The notes under the pieces are model-generated. The model ran no database searches and was not told the DNA's origin. It was given only the letters and a program-made list of their open reading frames with translations. 5,207 nucleotides of DNA from Oligoflexia bacterium (GTDB taxonomy: Bacteria; Bdellovibrionota; Bdellovibrionia; Bdellovibrionales; UBA1609). The stretch is from assembly GCA_026914095.1 (NCBI GenBank), contig JAPPIY010000079.1, positions 1 through 5,207 on the forward strand. Direction: 5' to 3'. This document shows positions 1 through 5,168 of the stretch, piece after piece; position 1 is the first letter of the stretch, and the number at the start of each line of letters is the position of its first letter. The translations under genes were made by a program, and so were the position numbers.

Positions 1-137
1 CATGTTATTATTAAAAATGTTCAAAAATAGACCGCTTAAGTTGTCATGAACCTAAAGTTATAAGAGGTTATAGTTTGGCTACAACAGTGAGATTTTATAG
101 GGTTTTTAGCTTATTTTAGTGTTTTGAGAACAGCTTC

Positions 138-266
138 TTAATGTTCCTTAGTTTCCAAAACCGACAGCTTGTTTATTTTATTATCAGGATTAATGAAAGC
201 TAAAGAGTCAGGATAAACTTTTCTTTTCTGCCAGCTTTGAAGATGATAGTCTTGCCTTACAGCCAT
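138..266 (-). CDS. possible small protein, 42 residues, unknown
   Basis: The minus-strand frame opens with ATG at 266-264 and ends with TAA at 140-138. The product starts MAVRQDYHLQSW and is hydrophilic, with a mixed composition that looks like protein rather than low-complexity translation. I recognise no family. The codon just before the ATG is an in-frame TGA (269-267), and the same frame is open upstream of that back to about 503, so the whole 138-503 stretch has one internal stop. No Shine-Dalgarno sequence precedes the ATG. It may be a real small gene, the 3' piece of a gene broken by a TGA, or chance. Chance remains likely for a frame this short. Confidence 0.18.
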   Translation of the reverse strand: MAVRQDYHLQSWQKRKVYPDSLAFINPDNKINKLSVLETKEH

Positions 267-397
267 TCAGCTTAATAGCCAGTTTAAAAAGTGTATAGTT
301 ATTAGAAAAAAATTGAAGTTATTTTGCCTTGCGTAAATTTGTATTTGGACAGTCATTTTCTGCTCTCTGTAATCTTTCACCCATTTAAAAAAGCCTC

Positions 398-445
398 TGG
401 CTAAGCTGGAAATCTGTGTAGCCAAATGTTCGGCTATTTTTAGCC
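398..445. repeat. two adjacent hairpins sharing a GGCTA/TAGCC stem
   Basis: TGGCTA (398-403) pairs with TAGCCA (419-424) around a 15-base loop. Then GGCTA (432-436) pairs with TAGCC (441-445) around a TTTT tetraloop. The two stems have the same sequence, so the four arms could also pair with each other in an alternative fold. The second hairpin has no T-run after it, so it is not an obvious terminator. Function is unknown. Confidence 0.4.
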
Positions 446-560
446 CACAATTGAAAGACTGAAAAATACCCGAAAATAAACACAGTGAAAAGCGGATTGT
501 ATTTTATATTCCTCCAGAATGTAAAATTAGACAGAAAACACAGGGACTTGAAATACCCCG

Positions 561-584
561 GCGCTTTCTGAAATGTCGGAGCGC
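561..584. repeat. short GC-rich hairpin
   Basis: GCGCTTT (561-567) can pair with GGAGCGC (578-584) in seven pairs, two of them G-T, around a 10-base loop. It stands out as a GC-rich patch in an AT-rich region. It is followed by CAAAATCTT rather than a T-run, so a terminator role is not supported. It overlaps the start of the weak 573-740 frame. Confidence 0.25.
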
Positions 585-740
585 AAAATCTTAAGAATTT
601 TGTGGAATCAAATGATGGAGGTGAAAAGACAAGCTATAACAAGAGGATTTATAACTCAGGGGTATTGTAAGACTTTAGTCTTAAGGGCTTGTGAGCTTGG
701 CTCATTCCGCTTGAAAAGCCCAAACTTTAAACCTCTTTAG
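573..740 (+). CDS. weak 55-codon open frame, probably not a gene
   Basis: ATG at 573 and TAG at 738-740 bound a 55-residue frame rich in Lys and Arg (start MSERKILRILWN). An alternative start pair ATG-ATG lies at 612-617. No Shine-Dalgarno sequence precedes either start. A strong one, GGAGGTGA (617-624), lies inside the frame, but no start codon follows it at a useful distance. The frame runs across the 668-683 dyad and the 685-721 hairpin, which fits RNA or DNA structure better than coding. No family is recognised. It is listed only so that the stretch is covered. Confidence 0.1.
   Translation: MSERKILRILWNQMMEVKRQAITRGFITQGYCKTLVLRACELGSFRLKSPNFKPL
668..683. promoter_or_regulatory. 16-base perfect dyad, operator-like
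   Basis: TAAGACT (668-674) and AGTCTTA (677-683) are exact reverse complements separated by two T residues. Seven-base half sites with a short centre are typical of binding sites for dimeric repressors, and a two-base loop is too tight for a full RNA hairpin. It lies about 300 bases before gdhA, which is far for a classical operator. No regulator can be named. Confidence 0.3.
685..721. repeat. nested hairpin, GGGCTT/AAGCCC outside TGAGC/GCTCA
   Basis: GGGCTT (685-690) pairs with AAGCCC (716-721). Inside it TGAGC (692-696) pairs with GCTCA (700-704) around a TTG loop, leaving an asymmetric bulge of about 11 bases on the 3' side. It starts one base after the 668-683 dyad, so 54 bases are almost wholly made of inverted repeats. 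No T-run follows. It may be part of a structured leader or small RNA. Confidence 0.35.
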
Positions 741-888
741 TTATGGGACGCTAAGATTTTTTAAAACAAATCCTTAACTGCCGCTTTAAACTGGTTTCGG
801 TTTTTAAGCAAGCTCTTGAAATAACAAAGGCAATCTTAAGAAAATGGAATTGACAAAATCTATTTTTTGTTTGAGGTTAGAAAAAACA

Positions 889-921
889 TTGCATTTTTTA
901 AATTGTTTTGTTTTTTAGAAT
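889..921 (+). promoter_or_regulatory. weak candidate promoter for gdhA
   Basis: TAGAAT (916-921) matches the -10 consensus at five of six positions and lies in a T-rich tract about 65-80 bases before gdhA. The best upstream -35 match is TTGCAT (889-894), but the spacing is 21 bases, longer than the usual 16-18. A start site would fall near 928, giving a leader of roughly 57-72 bases. This is the best gdhA promoter I can see, and it is poor. Confidence 0.2.
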
Positions 922-967
922 GAGTTGTGTTTTAAATGAACAGCCTCAAAGCCTTATAGGAGCTTAA
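920..967 (+). CDS. possible 15-codon leader frame before gdhA
   Basis: ATG at 920 to TAA at 965-967 encodes MSCVLNEQPQSLIGA and ends 17 bases before the GTG start of gdhA. It contains one Glu and two Gln codons, which is suggestive next to a glutamate enzyme but is too little to argue for attenuation. There is no ribosome binding site in front of it, and its ATG overlaps the candidate -10 box. Chance is the default explanation. Confidence 0.1.
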   Translation: MSCVLNEQPQSLIGA

Positions 968-980
968 AGGGGTTGCAATA

Positions 981-995
981 GGGAGTGATAAAGGG
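981..995 (+). promoter_or_regulatory. ribosome binding site region deciding the gdhA start
   Basis: GGGAGTGA (981-988) sits 11 bases before ATG 1000, and AAAGGG (990-995) sits 4 bases before it. For the alternative GTG at 985 the nearest purine stretch is AAAGGGG (966-972), 12 bases away. Neither spacing is ideal. The site slightly favours ATG 1000, which also gives the more family-like N-terminus. Confidence 0.4.
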
Positions 996-2280
996 TTTCA
1001 TGTATCAAGAGCCAGACGAACTGCTAAGCAATTCTTTTTATAAGGATGTTGTTAATTCTCTAGAATCAGCAGGGAAGGTTATTGACATAAATCCTAATGT
1101 GATTTCCAGGTTGAAATATCCTAGACGAGCTATTCGTGTGTCTATACCAGTTAAAATGGATGATCACAGCATCCAAGTTTTTAGAGGCTATAGAGTTCAG
1201 CACAATCACACTTTAGGCCCATTTAAAGGAGGCATCCGCTATCATCCAGCTGTTAGTCTGGGTGAGGTGGCGGCTTTAGCCAGCCTTATGACTTTTAAAA
1301 ATTCACTTTTGAATTTGCCCTTAGGGGGCGCTAAAGGAGGGGTTCAAGTGAATCCCAATTCTCTGTCTAAAATGGAGTTAGAGGCTTTAACCCGAAGGTT
1401 TGCGACAGAAATAGGCCCCTTTATAGGGCCGGATAAAGATATTCCCGCTCCTGATGTTGGGACAAATCCTGAAACAATGGCATGGATTTTAGACACTTTT
1501 TCTTTAGAAACAGGCTATTCTCAAACAGGAGTGGTTACGGGAAAACCAGTTGAAATTGGCGGTTCTAGGGGAAGGCAGTCGGCCACTGGTTTAGGGGTTG
1601 TTTATATTGTCCAGCAGGCTTTAGAGACTCAAGCTAAGAATATTTCACAGGCCACTATTGCTATTCAAGGTTTTGGTAATGTGGGTTCGCATGTGGGAAT
1701 AGAGGCTCATGCTATGGGGGCTAAAATAGTAGCTGTCAGCGATGTTCAAGGTGGGATTTTTAATCCCAATGGCATCAATATCAGTGAGCTTTTTCGTTAT
1801 TTAAAGCAGAACCGTTTTGTTCAAGGTTTTCCGCAAACGGAAAATATTACCAATGAGCAGTTGTTGGAATTAGAAGTGGATGTTTTGTGTCCTTGCGCTT
1901 TAGAGTCGGCCATCCATGAAAAAAACAAGCAAAATGTAAAAGCAAAGATTATTGTGGAAGGAGCTAATGGGCCTGTTACTCCAACGGCCTCCGAATATTT
2001 ATCAAAAAATAATGTCTTAGTTGTTCCTGATGTGCTGGCGAACGGAGGAGGAGCGGCAGTGAGTTATTTTGAGTGGGTGCAGGATATTAGCTGGCTGTTT
2101 TGGACAGAGCAGGAAGTTCGTCAAAAATTAAGTGATATTATGGTGAATACTTTTGGAAGAGTGTGGAACTTTACAAGAAAGTATCAATCTGAGAAGGATA
2201 AAAATAACTTAAGATCTTCTGCTATGGCTATTGCTCTTTTAAGATTGGAAAAGGCGATGAAATTAAGAGGTCAAATTTAA
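985..2280 (+). CDS. gdhA: glutamate dehydrogenase, hexameric type
   Basis: This cytoplasmic enzyme interconverts glutamate and 2-oxoglutarate plus ammonium with NAD(P). Its 431 residues fit the 410-450 of small hexameric enzymes and align by eye along their whole length with archaeal-type GDHs. Visible features are K81 in GPFKGGIRYHP (glutamate carboxylate), K105, catalytic K117 in PLGGAKGGV, catalytic D157 in PAPDVGT, the Rossmann loop GFGNVG (229-234), D253 at the end of the second nucleotide-fold strand, and S360 in AVSYFEW. The K81 plus S360 pair argues for glutamate rather than leucine or phenylalanine. Cofactor choice cannot be read safely. One oddity is A357, where relatives I recall have Val. 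The GTG at 985 is the first start after an in-frame TAG (979-981). ATG at 1000 gives 426 residues, has GGGAGTGA (981-988) upstream and fits family N-termini better. pyrD follows closely. Confidence 0.95.
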   Translation: MIKGFMYQEPDELLSNSFYKDVVNSLESAGKVIDINPNVISRLKYPRRAIRVSIPVKMDDHSIQVFRGYRVQHNHTLGPFKGGIRYHPAVSLGEVAALASLMTFKNSLLNLPLGGAKGGVQVNPNSLSKMELEALTRRFATEIGPFIGPDKDIPAPDVGTNPETMAWILDTFSLETGYSQTGVVTGKPVEIGGSRGRQSATGLGVVYIVQQALETQAKNISQATIAIQGFGNVGSHVGIEAHAMGAKIVAVSDVQGGIFNPNGINISELFRYLKQNRFVQGFPQTENITNEQLLELEVDVLCPCALESAIHEKNKQNVKAKIIVEGANGPVTPTASEYLSKNNVLVVPDVLANGGGAAVSYFEWVQDISWLFWTEQEVRQKLSDIMVNTFGRVWNFTRKYQSEKDKNNLRSSAMAIALLRLEKAMKLRGQI

Positions 2281-2292
2281 AATCTTTCCATT

Positions 2293-3315
2293 TTGAAATT
2301 TATGATAACTAAACCCTGGTTATTTTTGCCCTCCAGCTGGCTGTATTCCTTAAGTCCTTTAGCTTTAAAATTTTACAGTCATTTTAAATCAGCTCAACCC
2401 TATCAATGGAAATCCGTTAAATGGAGGGGCTTGTCTTTTCCTAATCCTTTGGGAACAGCTGGCGGGTTAGATAAAAATGCTCTTTATGTCCAAGATTATT
2501 GGGCGCTAGGAGCTGGATTTGTGGAAGTGGGGACTGTCACCCCTAGAGCGCAAGCTCCCAATCCTTATAAAATTTTGGACCGAAGTGTCCAGCATCTTTC
2601 GTTGTGGAATAATATGGGTTTTCCCAATAAAGGCTTGGATTTTGTTAAAAAACAATTGGAGCTTCTGTTTGAAAAATTTAACGGCTCTCAAACAGATAAA
2701 CCTAAACTTCCCAGCCCTCTTTTTGTCAATATAGGAAAAAATAGAGACACTCCTGTCACTCAAGCGTTGGAAGACTATAAAAAAGGAATGGAGGCTTTGT
2801 ATCCTTTTGCGGAGGCTTTTGTCATCAATATCAGCAGTCCTAACACCAAAGATTTAAGAGAGCTTTTTAGCGCGCAGAAGTTACCCGCTTTTTTAAAATC
2901 GCTCAATGAAATAAGGCTTGGCCTCAAAGTGAATCGGCCTTTGATTTTAAAACTCAGCCCTGATGAAGAAGATTTTACTCGTATTATTGAACAGTCTTTA
3001 TCTGCGGGAATAGATGGCTGGTGTATTTGCAATAGCACAAAACAAAGACCTATAAAAAATCTTTTTCCTGAAGACAAGGGAGGGCTGTCAGGAAAGCTTT
3101 TGGCAGACACTTCTTTAAAGCTTTTAAAGCAGTTAAACGCTTATTTAGTGAAAAATAAAATAGAAGACAAATTAGTTATTTCCTGTGGGGGTGTTTTAAC
3201 AGCTCAGGATGTGCTGGACAGACTAGAGTTGGGAGCCGATTTGGCGCAGGTTTACTCTGCTGTGGTTTTTAAGGGCTTTGGTTTTTTTGAATCTGTTTAT
3301 AAAGAGCTGTCTTAA
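2293..3315 (+). CDS. pyrD: dihydroorotate dehydrogenase (quinone), class 2
   Basis: PyrD oxidises dihydroorotate to orotate, the fourth step of pyrimidine synthesis, with FMN, and passes electrons to membrane quinone. The protein has 340 residues; E. coli PyrD has 336. Residues 1-40 form the hydrophobic N-terminal segment that associates class 2 enzymes with the membrane. FMN and substrate motifs follow in order: GTAGGLDKNA (54-63), GTVTPRAQ (80-87), NNMGFPNKG (106-114), VNIGKN (145-150), NISSPNT (179-185), K220 in LKLSPD, CNSTK (246-250), GGLSGK (263-268), SCGGV (297-301) and VYSAVVFKG (320-328). S182 aligns with the catalytic Ser of class 2; class 1 has Cys there. The start is TTG 2293 (12 bases after gdhA) or ATG 2302 (21 bases after). 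Neither has a clear Shine-Dalgarno sequence, so translational coupling to gdhA is likely. Confidence 0.95.
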   Translation: MKFMITKPWLFLPSSWLYSLSPLALKFYSHFKSAQPYQWKSVKWRGLSFPNPLGTAGGLDKNALYVQDYWALGAGFVEVGTVTPRAQAPNPYKILDRSVQHLSLWNNMGFPNKGLDFVKKQLELLFEKFNGSQTDKPKLPSPLFVNIGKNRDTPVTQALEDYKKGMEALYPFAEAFVINISSPNTKDLRELFSAQKLPAFLKSLNEIRLGLKVNRPLILKLSPDEEDFTRIIEQSLSAGIDGWCICNSTKQRPIKNLFPEDKGGLSGKLLADTSLKLLKQLNAYLVKNKIEDKLVISCGGVLTAQDVLDRLELGADLAQVYSAVVFKGFGFFESVYKELS

Positions 3316-3322
3316 TTGGCTG

Positions 3323-3328
3323 TATAAT
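3323..3328 (+). promoter_or_regulatory. consensus -10 box after pyrD
   Basis: A perfect TATAAT follows directly on TG eight bases after the pyrD stop codon. No good -35 hexamer lies 16-18 bases upstream, where the bases are TAAAGA or similar. If used, transcription would begin near 3335, ahead of two hairpins and 159 bases before the next gene. It is a plausible but unproven promoter for the exported-protein gene. Confidence 0.3.
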
Positions 3329-3349
3329 AGGGAGGGATGATTTTATACT

Positions 3350-3367
3350 AATCTTGTTTTGAAGATT
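3350..3367 (+). repeat. small hairpin in the pyrD downstream spacer
   Basis: AATCTT (3350-3355) pairs with AAGATT (3362-3367) around a six-base GTTTTG loop. It is followed by CTTGTCT rather than a T-run. It may form together with the stronger hairpin at 3387-3414. Confidence 0.3.
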
Positions 3368-3386
3368 CTTGTCTAAATGGGATTCC

Positions 3387-3421
3387 TGTCCTCGCCCCTG
3401 TTTTCATGAGGACATGCTTTT
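3387..3421 (+). terminator. possible intrinsic terminator after pyrD
   Basis: TGTCCTC (3387-3393) pairs perfectly with GAGGACA (3408-3414), plus one more G-T pair inside, around a loop of about 12 bases. CTTTT (3417-3421) follows, and a second T-run ATTTTTG comes shortly after. The stem is moderately stable and the T-run is short and interrupted, so termination may be partial. It lies 72 bases after pyrD and 73 before the next gene, which suits the end of the gdhA-pyrD unit or an attenuator for the following gene. Confidence 0.45.
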
Positions 3422-3493
3422 AAAGATTTTTGCTGAATCAGCCGAAACTTATTATAGGGGTTTTATTTAAAAAAAGGCAAATAATTTCAGTTT

Positions 3494-4753
3494 ATGAAGA
3501 AGTTTATTTTAGTTATTTTTATTTTTGGATATTATGTTGTTTGTCAAAAAACGGTATTGGCTAAAACAGAAACTGTGAAAAAATCTAACTCAAAAATAGA
3601 ATTTGCTGTTTCACGAAAAGAAATTCAAAACAATTATCAAACAAAGGGCTTAGTAGAGTTTGTCAACTACAACTCTAAATATTTTAAAACAACCGAGGCT
3701 TTTTTAAAATCGGCTATCATTCTATCTCCTAGTAAAAGAGAGAGATATTTTTTATTTCGTTTAAAAAAGTCTTTATTTAAAAAAACATTGTATTTATCTC
3801 AGTTTAAATATTTGGAAGATAGTAAAATCCAGATTTTGTCTAAAAAAGATGGGGAACAGCCTATCCTTATTGTTAAAGATTTTGAAAAAGGGCTTTACAT
3901 TTATGAAGGTCGCTTGGCTCAATTGGATTGGACAGAATCTATAGAAGAAAATTTGCTGACTTTAGCAAAGAAATTAAAACCAGCTAAAAAGACTTTAATA
4001 ACTCCTATTGGCTTTTTAAATGAGTTGATTTTCCCTTCAGCTCAGGCCGTAGCTCCAGCTGTCCTTGTGAGTCTTATTAAGTCAGCTTTTTCTGTGTCTC
4101 GCTTAAAGGATATCGCTTTGTGGATGCTGTCTTTTCAGACCATGAGAGTTTGTCAAGAGGATCATTTTTCAGAGGATAAATATAAACCAAGCGCCATTTC
4201 AACTTGTGTGGGTTCTGGTTTATTGTGGCCCTTTTATTGGGGATTCAAATTGTCAAAAATAGGCAAAGCTTTTGCCGATGAGACGAGCTTACAGCCAAAA
4301 TCAGAAATAGATCAATTTATAAAGATGACAAATATCTCTTGTCCCCAAACTCATCAAAAAGAAAAACAAATGGTGGTGAGTTTTTCTGGATCTGCTGTAT
4401 TTTTAGATGTGACAGTCAATTATGATGAGTATTTCAAACCTGTGAATGTCGTTATTTCTGAGGGGAAGGCGCAATCAAAAAAGGAAGACAGTATTAAGAT
4501 ATTTATTAACAGAAAGTGGGAAAAACAAGCTGTTAAAAAGTTAAAAGAGGAGAGTTACTTTGAAGTGGAAGAGTCAATACTTTTGAAGAGCGCTCAGTCT
4601 TTTTCTGATTTTTGTAAAAAAAATCCGAAGAAAGCGGAAAACAGCTTAAAAAAGATGATTAAAAACACTCAGTTTTCTATTTCACCACAAAAAGAGGGAA
4701 ATTCACCTAAAGCTGGCGCTCAACAAACAAATCAAGATGAAGGACGGCGTTGA
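3494..4753 (+). CDS. exported protein of unknown function, 419 residues
   Basis: I do not recognise a family. Residues 1-23 are a classical signal peptide: MKK, a hydrophobic core FILVIFIFGYYVV, and a likely signal peptidase I site after VLA (21-23). C17 lies in YVVC, which is not a lipobox, so a lipoprotein is unlikely. The mature part is rich in Lys and Ser. A hydrophobic stretch at about 166-213 includes IFPSAQAVAPAVLVSLI, a second short one at 240-251 contains GSGLLWPFYWG, and residues 295-308 look like beta strand. Four cysteines remain (220, 238, 283, 374), enough for two disulfides. The tail (about 375-419) is polar and probably disordered. The protein could be periplasmic, membrane-associated or surface-exposed. 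ATG 3494 is the natural start because it places the signal peptide correctly; only a weak AAGG lies 16 bases upstream. The gene is probably transcribed separately from pyrD. Confidence 0.75.
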   Translation: MKKFILVIFIFGYYVVCQKTVLAKTETVKKSNSKIEFAVSRKEIQNNYQTKGLVEFVNYNSKYFKTTEAFLKSAIILSPSKRERYFLFRLKKSLFKKTLYLSQFKYLEDSKIQILSKKDGEQPILIVKDFEKGLYIYEGRLAQLDWTESIEENLLTLAKKLKPAKKTLITPIGFLNELIFPSAQAVAPAVLVSLIKSAFSVSRLKDIALWMLSFQTMRVCQEDHFSEDKYKPSAISTCVGSGLLWPFYWGFKLSKIGKAFADETSLQPKSEIDQFIKMTNISCPQTHQKEKQMVVSFSGSAVFLDVTVNYDEYFKPVNVVISEGKAQSKKEDSIKIFINRKWEKQAVKKLKEESYFEVEESILLKSAQSFSDFCKKNPKKAENSLKKMIKNTQFSISPQKEGNSPKAGAQQTNQDEGRR

Positions 4754-4781
4754 TTTTTTCTTTATTTTAGATAAAAAACTA

Positions 4782-4810
4782 TTTATTTTTTATAAAATAT
4801 GTTTTATAAT
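4782..4810 (+). promoter_or_regulatory. ssrA promoter
   Basis: A perfect TATAAT (4805-4810) lies eight bases before the first base of mature tmRNA, so transcription would start at or just before the mature 5' end. The -35 position at 17-base spacing is TTTATT (4782-4787), only three matches of six. The region upstream is almost pure A and T, which may act as an UP-like element, and RNase P would trim any extra 5' bases. Confidence 0.55.
4790..4809. promoter_or_regulatory. AT-only dyad overlapping the ssrA -10 box
   Basis: TTATAAAA (4790-4797) and TTTTATAA (4802-4809) are exact reverse complements around TATG. The right arm covers five of the six bases of the ssrA -10 box. It could be a regulator site, a weak terminator-like fold after the preceding gene, or chance in very AT-rich DNA. 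Confidence 0.3.
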
Positions 4811-4818
4811 GGGCTGTA

Positions 4819-5168
4819 GGGGGTGAATTGGCTTCGACGCGAGTCAAGACACTTTTAGGAGCATATAGAGGGCGCTTGAGGACCTCTTAAAAAACGAGCT
4901 ATTTTTTAAACGGCGACAATCATGTTGCTCTTGCCGCTTAATTAAAGTGGCAACACGGAACCTCTTGTGGTGGCGAAAGAGGGGAAGTGTCGGTTTCAGT
5001 CACCTCGGTTTTTCATTTTTTCTGTAGATGAAAAACTTAAATTTTTACAGAAAAAATCAAAGAAAGTTTGTTCTTGGAATTTCTTTGATTACTAAACAAG
5101 AACTAAATATGTAGAGCCTAAAAGAAGAAGTCTTGCGGACACGGGTTCAATTCCCGTCACCTCCACCA
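4819..5168 (+). ncRNA. ssrA: transfer-messenger RNA (tmRNA), one-piece form
   Basis: tmRNA with SmpB rescues stalled ribosomes and tags the unfinished protein for proteolysis. GGGGGTG (4819-4825) pairs with CACCTCC (5158-5164), one pair being G-T, followed by A and an encoded CCA (5166-5168). The T arm is ACGGG-TTCAATT-CCCGT (5141-5157). The long-range helix pairs CAAGAC, TTTTAGG and CATAT (4845-4866) with ATATG, CCTAAAA and GTCTTG (5107-5135). Pseudoknot 1 uses AGAGG/CCTCT and GCTTG/CGAGC (4867-4899). The tag frame is 4912-4941, and its stop lies in a nine-pair hairpin (4931-4953). Pseudoknot 2 uses CCTCTT/AAGAGG and GGTG/CACC. Pseudoknot 3 uses GTTTTTCAT/ATGAAAAAC and TTTTTCTGTA/TACAGAAAAA (5008-5055). 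Pseudoknot 4 uses ATCAAAGAAA/TTTCTTTGAT and GTTCTTG/CAAGAAC (5056-5103). The length is 350 bases. No terminator is seen in the last 39 bases. Confidence 0.98.
4912..4941 (+). CDS. tmRNA proteolysis tag frame, GDNHVALAA
   Basis: The likely resume codon GGC (4912-4914) lies 12 bases after pseudoknot 1, close to the 11 bases of E. coli. The frame reads GDNHVALAA and stops at TAA (4939-4941). The ALAA ending is the classical signal for ClpXP and related proteases, which supports the frame. Shifting the start upstream by one codon would add Asn, so the exact resume codon is inferred. Most known tags begin with Ala; Gly is less common. Confidence 0.85.
   Translation, partial: GDNHVALAA

Larger units (their letters stand above)
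1..984. other. long region without a convincing gene, upstream of gdhA
   Basis: Nearly one kilobase contains no frame that I can defend as a gene on either strand. It is AT-rich and stops are frequent in most frames. It does hold paired GGCTA/TAGCC hairpins (398-445), a short GC-rich stem (561-584), a 16-base dyad (668-683), a nested hairpin (685-721), a 42-codon minus-strand frame (138-266), a 55-codon plus-strand frame (573-740) and a 15-codon frame just before gdhA (920-967). No tRNA, RNase P, SRP or 6S signature was found. It could be a long 5' leader, an intergenic region with an unrecognised small RNA, or the decayed remains of a gene. I cannot choose between these from sequence alone. 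Confidence 0.5.

Noticed and set aside
385..634. A minus-strand frame open for 82 codons (634 down to 388)
   Set aside because: It contains no ATG, is very rich in Phe and overlaps another open frame on the same strand. The lack of stops follows from few TTA, CTA and TCA triplets on the plus strand here.
850..855. Perfect TTGACA -35 box upstream of gdhA
   Set aside because: No acceptable -10 hexamer lies at 16-18 bases; the bases there are GAGGTT. The nearest weak match is about 21 bases away.
1..984. CRISPR array or tandem direct repeats
   Set aside because: No unit of 20 or more bases recurs at regular spacing; only short inverted repeats are present.
2506..3110. Open frames on both strands inside pyrD
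   Set aside because: They lie wholly within a gene whose product matches class 2 dihydroorotate dehydrogenase from end to end. Their translations resemble nothing known.
3508..3546. Lipoprotein signal at C17 of the exported protein
   Set aside because: The residues before Cys are YVV, with no Gly, Ala or Ser at -1, and a good signal peptidase I site follows at VLA (21-23).
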